A stretch of 64,000 bases of DNA from JALHVH01 sp963773685 (GCA_963773685.1 CAVZBY010000010.1:62001-126000); one strand, 5' to 3'; counted from the stretch's first letter, positions 44,036-53,007 are shown. Made by a program: numbers and translations. Notes: generated by a model from the sequence alone, not told the origin.

Positions 44036-44581
44036 ATGAAAAAGTTCGTCGTATACGCGCTCGCCATCGTCCTCGTCGTCGCCTTCTTCGCCGGCTGCAA
44101 GAAGAAGGTCCAGGAGGTCCCCCCGCCTCCGCAGGTCAAGGAACAGCCCCGGGTCGAGAAGGTCGAGGAGCCCGTCGTCCAGGAGCCCGTTCTCAGCGAA
44201 GAAGAGATCTTCATGTCCAAGTCGCTCGAGCAGATCAACAAGGAACAGCCCCTGGCGATGATCCACTTCGATTACGACAAATACTTCGTTCGCGAGGACG
44301 CCAAGCCGGTCCTGGAAAAGAACGCGTCCTGGCTGAACAAGTTCCGGACCGTCAAGCTGCTGGTCGAAGGCCACAGCGACGAGCGCGGGACCGAGGACTA
44401 TAACCTCGCCCTGGGCGAGAAGCGGGCCAAGAGCGCCTTCGATTACCTGGTCTCCCTGGGCATCTCCGCCGACCGGATGAGGATCATCTCCTACGGCAAG
44501 AGCCAGCCCCTCGCGAGCGGCCACGACGAAGCGTCCTGGCAGATGAACCGGCGCGCCCAGTTCATCATCATCGAAAAATAA
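44036..44581 (+). CDS. pal: Peptidoglycan-associated lipoprotein Pal
   Basis: 181 residues. Lipoprotein signal with lipobox FFAGC (Cys21), a Pro/Val/Glu-rich linker (residues 22-60), and an OmpA-like peptidoglycan-binding domain: MIHFDYDKYFVREDAKPVLE, LLVEGHSDERGTEDYNLALG, EKRAKSAFDYLVSLGI, and RMRIISYGKSQPLASGHDE, with the Asp and Arg that contact diaminopimelate. It ties the outer membrane to peptidoglycan and is pulled by TolB/TolA at the septum. AGGAGG site four bases before the ATG. Confidence 0.94.
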   Translation: MKKFVVYALAIVLVVAFFAGCKKKVQEVPPPPQVKEQPRVEKVEEPVVQEPVLSEEEIFMSKSLEQINKEQPLAMIHFDYDKYFVREDAKPVLEKNASWLNKFRTVKLLVEGHSDERGTEDYNLALGEKRAKSAFDYLVSLGISADRMRIISYGKSQPLASGHDEASWQMNRRAQFIIIEK

Positions 44582-44584
44582 GCC

Positions 44585-45442
44585 GTGAACGCAAGAACGA
44601 TCGGGGCATGCCTGCTTTGCGTCGTGCCCCTCTGGTCCGCCGGCGCCGACAAGACCAAGAAAGCCTACGAGCTCATCTATGACGACGTCCAGATCCTCAA
44701 GAAGCAGGTCCTGGACATCGCCGACCGGCTCGAAAGGAACACCGAGGAGATCCGGCTCGTCCGGCAGCAGCTCGACGCCCTCGGAGAATCCTTGCAGCGT
44801 TCGCAGGCGGACCAGGCCGGCCTGAAGGAGGACCTGAAGGCCGTCCCGCAGCAGTACCAGGCCCTGGCCGGGAGGATCGAGCAGTTGAGCCTCGACCTGG
44901 CCCGGATCTCGGACGCGCTGATCGCCCTGAGGGGAGGCGCTCCGCCGGCCTCGGCCGCAGAGGCCGCGCCGGCCGAGGCGAAGGCCCCGGGCGGCGCCGC
45001 TCCCGCCGCCAAACCCGAGGACAAGGCCGGGACGCCCCCGCCGCCGCCCCTGTCCACCAACATCTCTCCCCAGGACATCTACAACATGGCCTACAACGAC
45101 TACCTCAAGGGGAACTTCGACCTGGCCGTCGAAGGGTTCAAGATGTACAAGGAGCACTTCCCCGCCAGCCCGCTGGCCGACAACGCGCTCTACTGGATCG
45201 GCGAGTGCGCCTACAGCCAACGGAGGTTCGAGGACGCCGTCAACACGTTCAACGAGCTCATCCTCGCCTATCCGCAGGCGGACAAGGTCGCGGCCGCCTA
45301 TCTCAAGAAGGGCATGAGCTTCGCGGAAATGGGCCGGACCGAGGAGGCCCTCGCGGCCTTCAAGCTCCTCGTCGCGAAATTCCCGGTCGAGGAAGAGACC
45401 CGCATCGCCCAACAGAAGATCAAGGAACTGGGGGAGAAATGA
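44585..45442 (+). CDS. cpoB: Tol-Pal associated coiled-coil/TPR protein CpoB (YbgF)
   Basis: 285 residues from GTG 44585. Signal peptide, then a long coiled coil (about residues 30-115, rich in LERNTEEIRLVRQQLDALGE-type heptads), an Ala/Pro-rich linker and a C-terminal set of TPRs: DIYNMAYNDYLKGNFDLAVE, FPASPLADNALYWIGECAYS, and YPQADKVAAAYLKKGMSFAE. The order coil-linker-TPR and the site after pal are those of CpoB, which coordinates cell-wall synthesis with outer-membrane constriction. Overlaps ssb by four bases. Confidence 0.9.
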   Translation: MNARTIGACLLCVVPLWSAGADKTKKAYELIYDDVQILKKQVLDIADRLERNTEEIRLVRQQLDALGESLQRSQADQAGLKEDLKAVPQQYQALAGRIEQLSLDLARISDALIALRGGAPPASAAEAAPAEAKAPGGAAPAAKPEDKAGTPPPPPLSTNISPQDIYNMAYNDYLKGNFDLAVEGFKMYKEHFPASPLADNALYWIGECAYSQRRFEDAVNTFNELILAYPQADKVAAAYLKKGMSFAEMGRTEEALAAFKLLVAKFPVEEETRIAQQKIKELGEK

Positions 45443-45903
45443 GAGACGTCAACAGCCTGAACAAGGTCATCCTGGTCGGCCGCCTGGGTCAAAGGCCCGA
45501 GGCGCGCTTCATTCCCGGAACGGAGCGCAAGGTCGTTCACTTCACCCTGGCCACCAACGAGCGGTTCTTCAACAAGAACACGAACGAGGCCGTCAACAGG
45601 ACCGAATGGCACCGCATCGTGGTCTGGGGCCCGTTGGCCGATTTCTGCGAGAAATACCTCACCCAGGGCAAGCAGATCCTCCTCGAGGGCAAGCTCCGGA
45701 CCCGGCCCTGGCAGGACAAGGACGGGAACAAGCGCTCGACGACCGAGGTCGAGGCCCAGAACATCGTCCTCCTCGGCAAGCGGGAGGATTCGGGCCGCGA
45801 AGAATCCGTTGCCGAGGGCCCCTCCGCCCCGGATTTCCCGATGGAAGGCGACGAAACGGCCCACGGGAGCGGGAGCGGCGGAGACGACGACATCCCGTTC
45901 TGA
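45439..45903 (+). CDS. ssb: Single-stranded DNA-binding protein
   Basis: 154 residues. OB-fold from residue 4 to about 110 (SLNKVILVGRLGQRPEARFI, VVHFTLATNERFFNKN, EWHRIVVWGPLADFCEKYLT, EGKLRTRPWQDKDGNKR), a flexible Gly/Ser/Glu-rich tail, and the conserved acidic tip DDDIPF that recruits repair and replication partners. ATG 45439 overlaps the cpoB stop (ATGA), an unusual but compact arrangement; an open frame upstream of it belongs to cpoB's alternative frame. Confidence 0.94.
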   Translation: MRDVNSLNKVILVGRLGQRPEARFIPGTERKVVHFTLATNERFFNKNTNEAVNRTEWHRIVVWGPLADFCEKYLTQGKQILLEGKLRTRPWQDKDGNKRSTTEVEAQNIVLLGKREDSGREESVAEGPSAPDFPMEGDETAHGSGSGGDDDIPF

Positions 45904-45936
45904 GGCCCGACGCGCGAGGCCCCGGGAGCCACGGTC

Positions 45937-46314
45937 ATGGACGCCCACGACGATCTCGAAAAGTCCTTCCGGGAGCGCATCCTCGAAGACGTCCGCCCCT
46001 GGGGGAAGTTCCGGGCCTACCCGTACGAGCTCGGGGCGACCGTCAAGATCATCACGGTCGAGCCCGGCCGGTCCCTGTCGCTCCAATTCCATCACCGGCG
46101 CGCCGAATTCTGGGTCGCCCTCGACCCGGGCCTCGAGGTGACCGTGGGCGAGCGGGTCTGGTCGCCCGCGCCGAACGAGGAGATCTTCATCCCCCGGAAG
46201 GCCCTCCACCGCCTTCGGGGCCTCGGTCCCCTGCCCGCCCGCGTCATGGAGATCTGGATCGGCGATCCCGACGAGTCCGACATCGTCCGCGTCAAGGACG
46301 ACTTCGGACGCTGA
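45937..46314 (+). CDS. Cupin of the mannose-6-phosphate isomerase type II family
   Basis: 125 residues. The single cupin barrel matches the C-terminal isomerase part of ManC/AlgA-type bifunctional enzymes: VRPWGKFRAYPYELGATVKI, PGRSLSLQFHHRRAEFWVAL (metal ligands H-H...E), VGERVWSPAPNEEIFIPRKA and LHRLRGLGP (second His). The nucleotidyltransferase half is absent, as in stand-alone members. May convert mannose-6-P and fructose-6-P for GDP-sugar supply to the surface glycans, by inference. Confidence 0.8.
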   Translation: MDAHDDLEKSFRERILEDVRPWGKFRAYPYELGATVKIITVEPGRSLSLQFHHRRAEFWVALDPGLEVTVGERVWSPAPNEEIFIPRKALHRLRGLGPLPARVMEIWIGDPDESDIVRVKDDFGR

Positions 46315-46330
46315 AGCCCCCATCTTGGCC

Positions 46331-46452
46331 CCCCTTTGGAAAAGGGGGGTGCGGGGGGATTTGCCGAACCTACATAGATCCTCCCCTGGCCCTTCTTTGT
46401 CAAAGCGATTAATAAATCCCCCCAAAACCCCCCTTTAGGAAAGGGGGGAAAT
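46331..46452. repeat. Two copies of the CCCCCCTTT/AAAGGGGGG repeat
   Basis: Hairpins at about 46331-46362 (ending GGGGGGATTT) and 46419-46452 (starting AAATCCCCCC) in opposite orientation between the convergent cupin and ptsI genes. The rest of the 238-base gap shows no gene. Confidence 0.7.
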
Positions 46453-46552
46453 CAACACGTCATCGATAGAAATGGGGAAAAAGCCATTTACATAGCCCTC
46501 CCTTCACGGCCGAAAGTCGGGATCGCCGGGCAAGGAAATGGTGGCGGAGGGG

Positions 46553-48313
46553 TCAGGCCTGGCCCATGAGGAAGACTTCGGGGTGCTTGATGAGGATGCC
46601 CTCGATGACGCGCTCCTCGAGCTCCTGGGCGCTCGAAGCCGACATGGCCTCGGCGACGACCTTCTCGACCGTGGCCAGCTCGACCGAGCGCAGGGCCTTC
46701 TTGACGCGCGGGATGAAGATGGGGTTCATGCTGAACGTCCGGAGCCCGAACCCGAGCAGGACCAGGGCCGACAGCGGATCGGCCGCCATCTCGCCGCAGA
46801 CCGCCACGTCCTTTCCGGCGGCATCCGCCGTCTTGATGACGTAGCGGATGAGGCGCAGGACCCCGGGATGGAGGGGCTTGTACAGATAGGAGACGAATTC
46901 GTTCGAGCGGTCGACCGCCAGGTAATACTGGATGAGGTCGTTCGTGCCGATGCTCAGGAAATCCAGCTCCGCGGCCAGGTGGTCCATCAGGGCGGCGGCC
47001 GCGGGCACCTCGATCATCGCGCCGAGGGGGGTCTTCTCGCCGAACGGCTCCCCCGCGCGCCGGAGGCCGTCCTTGACCTCCTCGAAGAGGGCCCGGACCT
47101 CGAAGATCTCCTCGATCTCCGTGATCATGGGCACGAGGACCCGGACGTTCCCCCGGACGCCGGCCTTGAGGATGGCCCGCAGCTGCATCCGGAACATATC
47201 CCGGTTCCGCAGGGAGAAGCGGATGGCCCTCAGGCCGAGCGCCGGGTTGGGCTCCTTCTCGATGTTGAGCTGGGGAAGGGCCTTTTCCCCGCCGATGTCG
47301 ATCGTCCGGATGTAGACGGGCCAGGGGTCCGCCTCGCGGGCCAGCCGCTCGTAGACGGCGAGGTGGTCCTCCTCGGTCGGCAGGGTCTTCCTCCCGAGGT
47401 AGATGAACTCCGAGCGGAACAGGCCGACCCCCTCGGCGCCGTAGGACCGGGCCAGGCTGACCTCCTCGGGAAGCTCGATGTTGGCCATCGGGACGAAGGG
47501 CACGCCGTCCAGGGTCCGCGACGCCAGCCGGGCCGTCTTCTGGAGGTCCTTGCGGTACTTGTCGTACTTTTCCTTCTTGCTCAGGAACTCGCGCCGGACG
47601 ACCGCGGTCGGGTTGACGATGACCTCGCCGTCGGTGCCGTCCACGATGATGAAGTCGCCGTTCTTCACGCGGAGCGTGACATTGTGGAGGCCGACGACGG
47701 CCGGGATGTTCATCGACCGGGCCAGGATGGCCGTGTGGGAGGTCTGACCCCCCATGTCCAGGACCACCGCCAGGATGTTCTTTTCGCTGAGGCTCGTGGC
47801 CGCCTCGGAGGGCAGGAGCTCATGGGCAACGAGGACCTTCTGGCCGTCGGTCGTCCCCTTCTTCTCCTTGCGCGCCTCCAGGTTCCGGTAGATCTTGGCC
47901 AGGACGTCGGAGATGTCGGACTTCCTCTGCTTGAAGTATTCGTCGTTGATGGCCTCGAAGACCTGCTCGTAGCGGGCGTTGGTCCGGGAGAGCGCCCACT
48001 CCGAGCGGACCTTCTCTTCGCCGATGATCTTTTCGAGCCCGGAGAGAAGGGAGGGGTCCTCGAGGATCATGAGATGGGCCTCGAAGATGAAGGCGTGCTC
48101 CTCCCCCATCTTCGAGCTGATGTCGGCCTTGATCCGGACGAGCTCATCCTTGGTCCGCTCGATGGCCCGGCGGAGCCGCTTGAGCTCGTCCTCGACCTGG
48201 CCGGCCGGGATGGCCTCGCGCCGCGACGTGAAGACGACCCTCTCGGTGAGGGCGACCTCGCCCATGGCGATCCCCGGGGAAACCCCGATGCCTCTCAGGC
48301 GGTTGATGTCCAT
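46553..48313 (-). CDS. ptsI: Phosphoenolpyruvate-protein phosphotransferase (PTS Enzyme I)
   Basis: 586 residues. Enzyme I takes phosphate from PEP and passes it to HPr. N-terminal domain GIGVSPGIAMGEV; active-site His in GGQTSHTAILARSMNIPAVV; PEP-binding barrel motifs LFRSEFIYLGR, IRTIDIGGEKALP, and DFLSIGTNDLIQYYLAVDRS, with catalytic Cys in DVAVCGEMAADP. Length and all key residues are normal, so the phosphorelay should work. Last gene of the long minus-strand run, six bases after HPr. Confidence 0.95.
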   Translation of the reverse strand: MDINRLRGIGVSPGIAMGEVALTERVVFTSRREAIPAGQVEDELKRLRRAIERTKDELVRIKADISSKMGEEHAFIFEAHLMILEDPSLLSGLEKIIGEEKVRSEWALSRTNARYEQVFEAINDEYFKQRKSDISDVLAKIYRNLEARKEKKGTTDGQKVLVAHELLPSEAATSLSEKNILAVVLDMGGQTSHTAILARSMNIPAVVGLHNVTLRVKNGDFIIVDGTDGEVIVNPTAVVRREFLSKKEKYDKYRKDLQKTARLASRTLDGVPFVPMANIELPEEVSLARSYGAEGVGLFRSEFIYLGRKTLPTEEDHLAVYERLAREADPWPVYIRTIDIGGEKALPQLNIEKEPNPALGLRAIRFSLRNRDMFRMQLRAILKAGVRGNVRVLVPMITEIEEIFEVRALFEEVKDGLRRAGEPFGEKTPLGAMIEVPAAAALMDHLAAELDFLSIGTNDLIQYYLAVDRSNEFVSYLYKPLHPGVLRLIRYVIKTADAAGKDVAVCGEMAADPLSALVLLGFGLRTFSMNPIFIPRVKKALRSVELATVEKVVAEAMSASSAQELEERVIEGILIKHPEVFLMGQA

Positions 48314-48319
48314 GGGCCG

Positions 48320-48589
48320 TCACTCTTTCTCATCGAACCTGTTGTTGATGAGGTCCGAGAGGGCCTTGAGGGCGGCCTCCTCGTCCTTGCCGGAGACGCG
48401 GAGGGTGATCTCGCTCCCCTGGGTAGCCGCCAGGGTCAGGATCCCGAGGATGCTCTTGCCGTCGATCTCGCTGCCGTCCTTGACGATCTTGACCGAGGCG
48501 ACGAAGCGGTTGGAGAGGTTGACGAACTTCACCGCGGCCCGGGCGTGGAGCCCGAGCTTGTTCCGGATGGCGATCTGCTGTTCGAGCAT
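48320..48589 (-). CDS. ptsH: Phosphocarrier protein HPr
   Basis: 89 residues. Active-site His15 in NKLGLHARAA and regulatory Ser46 in GKSILGILTLAA are both at the canonical positions, so it can be phosphorylated by Enzyme I and by the HprK encoded a few genes upstream. Two bases separate it from the EIIA gene and six from ptsI. Confidence 0.94.
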   Translation of the reverse strand: MLEQQIAIRNKLGLHARAAVKFVNLSNRFVASVKIVKDGSEIDGKSILGILTLAATQGSEITLRVSGKDEEAALKALSDLINNRFDEKE

Positions 48590-48591
48590 GT

Positions 48592-48999
48592 CTATTTCAG
48601 CTTGGCCCCGAGGAGCGCGCTGACCAGGTGGATGTTCTTCTTGCCCTGCTCGACGACCTTGCGGGCGACGTCCCGGAGGTCGTTGTTCCTCTGCAGAGAG
48701 ACGAACTTGATGAGCATGGGCAGGTTGATCCCGGTGATGATCTCCACCTGGTTTTCCTTCAGGAAGCTGAAGCTCAGGTTCGAGGGCGTCCCCCCGAACA
48801 TGTCGGTGAAGATGATGACGCCGTTCTTCTGGTCCACGCGCTTGAGGCTGAGGTTGATCTTCTTCTTGGAATCCTCCACGTCGTCGTACCAGCCGATCGA
48901 AATGGACTCGATGTTCGGGGCCTCGCCCAGGATGATGGTCAGGGCGTTCAGGAGCTCCTCGCCGAGCTTGCCGTGAGAAACGATGATGCCGCCGATCAT
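48592..48999 (-). CDS. PTS EIIA component, mannose (EIIA-Man) family
   Basis: 135 residues. IIGGIIVSHGKLGEELLNAL-type start has the phosphorylatable His9; FTDMFGGTPSNLSFSF and VEIITGINLPMLIKFVS are family motifs. It lacks any fused EIIB, and no EIIB, EIIC or EIID gene is in the window, so it probably acts as a phosphorylation-state sensor, as proposed for the HprK-linked EIIA-Man of Alphaproteobacteria. Preceded by rapZ (38-base gap) and followed by ptsH. Confidence 0.9.
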   Translation of the reverse strand: MIGGIIVSHGKLGEELLNALTIILGEAPNIESISIGWYDDVEDSKKKINLSLKRVDQKNGVIIFTDMFGGTPSNLSFSFLKENQVEIITGINLPMLIKFVSLQRNNDLRDVARKVVEQGKKNIHLVSALLGAKLK

Positions 49000-49037
49000 G
49001 GGTCTTCGCCAGCTCTATATTCTATAGGAAATGCCGG

Positions 49038-49907
49038 TCATTTATAAATATCCCGATGATAAATTTTCGCGTCGGCCCCCCGGCCCTTGAGATGGGCCCG
49101 GAGCTCGTCGGCGACGACGACCGACCGGTGTTTCCCCCCCGTACAGCCGATCGAGATGGTCAGGGTGCTCTTCCCCTCCCGAACGAACCGCGGGATGAGG
49201 CGGTCGACGAAGGCGAAGAGCTCCCGGAGAAAGGTCTTCGTCTCGGGCGTCCCGAGGACGTAGTCCCGGACGCTCCGGGTGCGCCCGTTCCGGTCGCGGA
49301 GGCGGTCGACGTAGAAGGGATTGGGCAGGAACCGGGCGTCGAAGACGAGGTCGGAGTCCAGGGGGATGCCGTACTTGTAGCCGAAGCTGACGAGCACGAC
49401 CTGCATCCGGGACGCGCGGCGCTTGAGGAGGTTCCGGCCGAGGCGCTCCTTGAGCTGGGAGATGTTCAGGGCGGACGTGTCGATGACCTCGTCGGCCATA
49501 TTCATGATCTCCGCCATCCGCTGTCGCTCGAGCCGGACCCCTTCGAGGACGGACCGGCGGCGGGCCAGGGGGTGCGGCCGCCGGACCTCGCTGAACCGCT
49601 TGACCAGGCATTCGTCGGAAGCGTCGAGGAAGATGAGGCGCGGGGAGATCTTCCTCCGGATCTCCCGGAAGATGCCGGGAAACTCCGTGAGGAACGCGGG
49701 CTCGCGGATGTCGACGATCAGGGCGACCCGCTCGATCTCGGCCTTCCTCTTCTGCCAGAGGTCGACGAAGCTCGGGATGAGCTTGGCCGGGAGGTTGTCG
49801 ACGCAGTAGTATCCGAGGTCCTCCAGGAAGCGGCTGACGACCGTCTTTCCCGACCCCGACAGCCCGGTGATCACGAGGAACCTGTTGTCTTTGCGCGGCA
49901 CGCCCAT
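49038..49907 (-). CDS. rapZ: RNase adapter / nucleotide-binding protein RapZ (YvcJ)
   Basis: 289 residues. P-loop FLVITGLSGSGKTVVSRFLE at residue 10, then GYYCVDNLPAKLIPSF, RFSEVRRPHPLARR, SFGYKYGIPLDSDLVFDARF-type segment and the C-terminal IGCTGGKHRSVVVADEL, all RapZ signatures. In enterobacteria RapZ senses glucosamine-6-phosphate and guides RNase E; in Gram-positives YvcJ binds GTP. Sits between hprK and the EIIA gene, the usual neighbourhood. Confidence 0.93.
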   Translation of the reverse strand: MGVPRKDNRFLVITGLSGSGKTVVSRFLEDLGYYCVDNLPAKLIPSFVDLWQKRKAEIERVALIVDIREPAFLTEFPGIFREIRRKISPRLIFLDASDECLVKRFSEVRRPHPLARRRSVLEGVRLERQRMAEIMNMADEVIDTSALNISQLKERLGRNLLKRRASRMQVVLVSFGYKYGIPLDSDLVFDARFLPNPFYVDRLRDRNGRTRSVRDYVLGTPETKTFLRELFAFVDRLIPRFVREGKSTLTISIGCTGGKHRSVVVADELRAHLKGRGADAKIYHRDIYK

Positions 49908-49916
49908 GGAGCCTCC

Positions 49917-50481
49917 TCAGGACAGGGCCCGGTCCAGCCTCTTCATGATCTCGCTCGGCGCGTGGTAGCCCTTCTTTTCCCAGGAGATGGACCTTGCAGG
50001 CGACCTCGATCAGCGTCGCGATGTTCCGGCCCGGCGCGACGGGGATGAAGACCTGCGGCACCTTTTCCCCGAGGATGACCTCGTCCTCGGGGAGCTTGAT
50101 GCCCAGCCGGTCGAGCTCCAGCCCGCGCCGCCATTTTTTGAGGCGGATGATGAGGTCGATCCGCGACCGGGGGAGGATGGAGCGGGGCCCGAAGATCTCC
50201 CGGATGTTGATGATCCCCAGCCCGCGGATCTCCATGAAGCTCCGGCTGAGGGGCGGGGCTTCCCCGGAGAGCCTGCCCGGGCCGTCCCGCCGGACCCGGA
50301 CGACGTCGTCGGAGATGAACTTGTGGCCGCGGGCGATGAGCTCGAGCGAGCTTTCGCTCTTGCCGATTCCGGAATCGCCGATGATGAGGGCCCCGACCCC
50401 GAAGATCCGGAGCAGGCCGCCGGACAGGGTCGTCCCCCCGGTCCAGGGGCCCGCCGCGGCGCGCCGGCCGGAGCTAGGCAT
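49917..50481 (-). CDS. hprK: HPr kinase/phosphorylase, short form; frame broken at 49975-49978
   Basis: Corrected length about 187 residues, so only the C-terminal catalytic domain is present and the N-terminal 130-residue domain of Gram-positive HprK is absent. Walker A ALIIGDSGIGKSESSLELIA, HKFISDDVV, the HprK signature EIRGLGIINIREIFGP, and RIDLIIRLKKW are intact. Near the end one extra base in a run of four T (plus strand) shifts the frame; corrected reading gives KKGYHAPSEIMKRLDRALS and a stop at 49917, ten bases before rapZ. Overlaps ptsN by eight bases. Expected to phosphorylate HPr Ser46. Confidence 0.87.
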
Positions 50482-50944
50482 TAGGCCTGTCCTCCTCGCC
50501 GCGGATGATCTCGATGACGGCTTTGGAGCTCCCGGCCCCCATAACGCGCCGGGGGAGCTCGGTCGCCTTCCGGACGAGATGGGCGATGGCGGCGAGGATC
50601 TGGAGGCTCGTGCTCGGGTCGTCGGGAGAGCAGACGACCACGAAGAAGAGATGGGAAGGCCTTTCGTCCGGAGCGCCGAAGTCCACCCCCGGACGGGAGA
50701 TGCCCAGGGCCAGAAGGGGGCCTTTGAGGCCTTTGAGCTTGCAGTGCGGGATGGCGACGCCGTCGCCGATGGCGGTGCTCCCGAGCTCCTCCCTCTGGAC
50801 GAGCTTTTCGTACAAGCTTTTTCCCCTGGAGACCTTTCCCTTGGACCTCAGGAAATCGACGATCTCCTTCAGGACCTCGTCCCGGGTGCGGGACTTGAGG
50901 TCCGGGATGATCAGCTCTTCGGAGAGGAGGCTATGGAGTTTCAC
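50474..50944 (-). CDS. ptsN: PTS EIIA-Ntr family regulator
   Basis: 156 residues from GTG 50944. EIIA of the fructose/nitrogen type: LKEIVDFLRSKGKV, EELGSTAIGDGVAIPHCKLK with the phosphorylatable His67, ALGISRPGVDFGAPD and FFVVVCSPDDPSTSLQILAA. Adjacent to rpoN and hpf as in many Proteobacteria, where it links PEP/pyruvate status to K+ uptake and sigma-54 genes; a trkHA pair is also in this window. An upstream in-frame ATG at 51007 lies inside hpf and is not preferred. Confidence 0.92.
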   Translation of the reverse strand: MKLHSLLSEELIIPDLKSRTRDEVLKEIVDFLRSKGKVSRGKSLYEKLVQREELGSTAIGDGVAIPHCKLKGLKGPLLALGISRPGVDFGAPDERPSHLFFVVVCSPDDPSTSLQILAAIAHLVRKATELPRRVMGAGSSKAVIEIIRGEEDRPNA

Positions 50945-50949
50945 GCCCC

Positions 50950-51474
50950 TCACTCGGGCTCGACCAGGCCGACGTGTCCGTCCTTGCGGCGGAAGAGGAC
51001 GGCCCATTTCTCGGTGCCCTCCCTGCGGAAGACGAAGACCTCCCGGTTCTTCATGTCGAGCTGAAGCGCGGCCTCTTCCACGGACATGGGCTTGAGGGAG
51101 AAGTGCGGGCTCCGGAGGATCCTCCGCTCGGGCTCCTCGGCCTCGGCGGGCAGGGCGAGGCCCTTCCGCTCGCGGCCCTTGCGGCGCCGCCGCTCCCGGA
51201 ACTTCTCGCGCTCCTTCCGGACCTTCGTCTCGAGCCCGTCGAAGGCCAGGTTCAGGGAGTTCAACATGTCGGGAGTCTCTTCGACGACGACGAGGCCGGC
51301 CCCCTTGTCCTTGATGTGGATCTCGGCCCGTTGCCGCGTCTTTGCCACGGAGAGGATGATGTCCACCTCGAGCACGGAGCCCAGAAGCTTCTCGAGCGCT
51401 TTGAGCCGCTTCTCGCAGTACTGCCTGACCTGGGGCGTCAGGTCGGTCTGGCGGGCCGTGAAGTGCACGTTCAT
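50950..51474 (-). CDS. hpf: Ribosome hibernation promoting factor, long form
   Basis: 174 residues. N-terminal HPF/YfiA domain (MNVHFTARQTDLTPQVRQYC, KTRQRAEIHIKDKGAGLVVV), a basic linker (residues 85-108) and the C-terminal dimerisation domain characteristic of long HPF: KPMSVEEAALQLDMKNREVF, VFRREGTEKWAVLFRRKDGH, and GLVEPE. Long HPF makes 100S ribosome dimers alone, without RMF. It overlaps rpoN by four bases. Confidence 0.93.
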   Translation of the reverse strand: MNVHFTARQTDLTPQVRQYCEKRLKALEKLLGSVLEVDIILSVAKTRQRAEIHIKDKGAGLVVVEETPDMLNSLNLAFDGLETKVRKEREKFRERRRRKGRERKGLALPAEAEEPERRILRSPHFSLKPMSVEEAALQLDMKNREVFVFRREGTEKWAVLFRRKDGHVGLVEPE

Positions 51475-52994
51475 GGCGTTCCCTCCATCGCGAACCTTCT
51501 TTTCCGGATATGGGACGGCAGGATCTTCAACTGCTTCCTGTACTTGGCGATCGTCCGGCGAGCGATCTTGAGGTTCTCCCTGGCCAATATATCACCGATC
51601 TCGATATCGCTCAACGGGTTCGTCCGGTCCTCCTGCTCGACGAGCCTCCGGATCCTGTCCTTGATCCTCAGGGAGGAGACATCCTCGCCGAGGTCGCCGT
51701 GCAGGGATTTGTGGAAGAAATACTTGAGGGAAAAGACCCCCCGGGGCGTCTCCATGTACTTGTTGGCCACGACGCGGCCGACCGTCGATTCGTGGACGCC
51801 GATGTCCTGGGCGATCTCCATGAGCGTCAGCGGCTGGATGAACTCCAGCCCCTTGTCGAAGAAGTCCTTCTGCCGGTCCACGATGAACCGGGCCACGCGG
51901 TAGATCGTCCGGTTCCTCTGGTCCAGGCTCCTCATGAACCACAGGGCCTTCTTGAGCCGGTCCTTCAGGAAGCGGCTGGCCTCGGGCTGGTTCCGGGCCG
52001 CCTTGGCCAGGAGCTGTTTATAATAAGAGGAGATCCGGAGCCGGGGCAGGCCCTCGTCGTTCACGACGACCTTCCATTCGTCGCCCTCCTTGGTGACGAT
52101 GATGTCGGCGACGACGTAGGTGGTCTTTTCCTGGGCGTACTTCCGCCCGGGGGCCGGGTCCAGGCCGCGGATGATCTCGATATGGGTCTTGACGTCCGCC
52201 AGAGGGATGTCCAGGAGCTTGGCCAGCTGGACATAGTCCGAATGCTCGAGGAGCGAGAGGTGACGGTCGACGATCGTCCGGGCGATCCCGTCCCGGATGT
52301 CCAGGTGATCCATCTGGGCGAGGAAGGCCTCCCGCACGTCGAGACTGGCGACGCCGACGGGGTCGAAGGTCTTGATCCTCTGCCGGATGGCCTCCACCTT
52401 TTCCGGGGCCGCCCGGGCGAGCCGCGCGATCTCCTCGACGGGGGAGCCGAGGTAGCCGTCGTCATTGATGTTCCCGATCACGAACTGGGCGATCTCCTGC
52501 TCCTCCGCCTCGAAGAACGTCAGGGTGGCCTGCCAGTTCAGGTGGTCCCAAAGGGACGGGCTTCGGGAAAGCGTGTTCTCGAGCGATATGGCCTCGCGCT
52601 TCTCGCCGAAATTGGGACGGAACCCGTCGTCCAGGTAATCCTGGAAGCTCGCCTCGGCATCGACCCTCTCGACCTCGTCCGGAGACTTCGGGAGCTCGCC
52701 GAGCTCGATGGCCTCGTCGGCAGGCTCCGCTTCGCGCGGCTCCTCCGGCGCCTTTTCCGTCTCGCCGGCTTCCGGCTCCCTCTCTTCGGAGGCCTGTTCG
52801 GCGGGGCTCTCGGCGGGGCCGGTCTCGGCCTCCTCCTCGATCTCCATCATCGGGTTCTCGGCCAGCTCCTCGTCGATGACCTCGATGAGCTCCAGGTTCG
52901 TCAGGGGCAGGAGCTTGATGGCCTGCTGGAGGGCCGGAGCCAGGATGAGCTTCTGGACCTGACGCTGGTCGAGCCTTTGCTTGAGCACGGTCAA
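51471..52994 (-). CDS. rpoN: RNA polymerase sigma-54 factor
   Basis: 507 residues. Region I (LKQRLDQRQVQKLILAPALQ, QAIKLLPLTNLELIEVIDEE), an acidic region II (residues 50-110), the core-binding domain, the HTH (LTLMEIAQDIGVHESTVGRV), and the RpoN box ARRTIAKYRKQLKILPSHIR at the C-terminus. The segment PRGVFSLKYFF is conserved. Start is TTG 52994 or GTG 52988, both just after a GGGGGG run that can serve as ribosome-binding site. Typical lptB-rpoN-hpf-ptsN order. Confidence 0.95.
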   Translation of the reverse strand: MTVLKQRLDQRQVQKLILAPALQQAIKLLPLTNLELIEVIDEELAENPMMEIEEEAETGPAESPAEQASEEREPEAGETEKAPEEPREAEPADEAIELGELPKSPDEVERVDAEASFQDYLDDGFRPNFGEKREAISLENTLSRSPSLWDHLNWQATLTFFEAEEQEIAQFVIGNINDDGYLGSPVEEIARLARAAPEKVEAIRQRIKTFDPVGVASLDVREAFLAQMDHLDIRDGIARTIVDRHLSLLEHSDYVQLAKLLDIPLADVKTHIEIIRGLDPAPGRKYAQEKTTYVVADIIVTKEGDEWKVVVNDEGLPRLRISSYYKQLLAKAARNQPEASRFLKDRLKKALWFMRSLDQRNRTIYRVARFIVDRQKDFFDKGLEFIQPLTLMEIAQDIGVHESTVGRVVANKYMETPRGVFSLKYFFHKSLHGDLGEDVSSLRIKDRIRRLVEQEDRTNPLSDIEIGDILARENLKIARRTIAKYRKQLKILPSHIRKRRFAMEGTP

Positions 52995-53007
52995 TCCCCC
53001 CCGTCCC

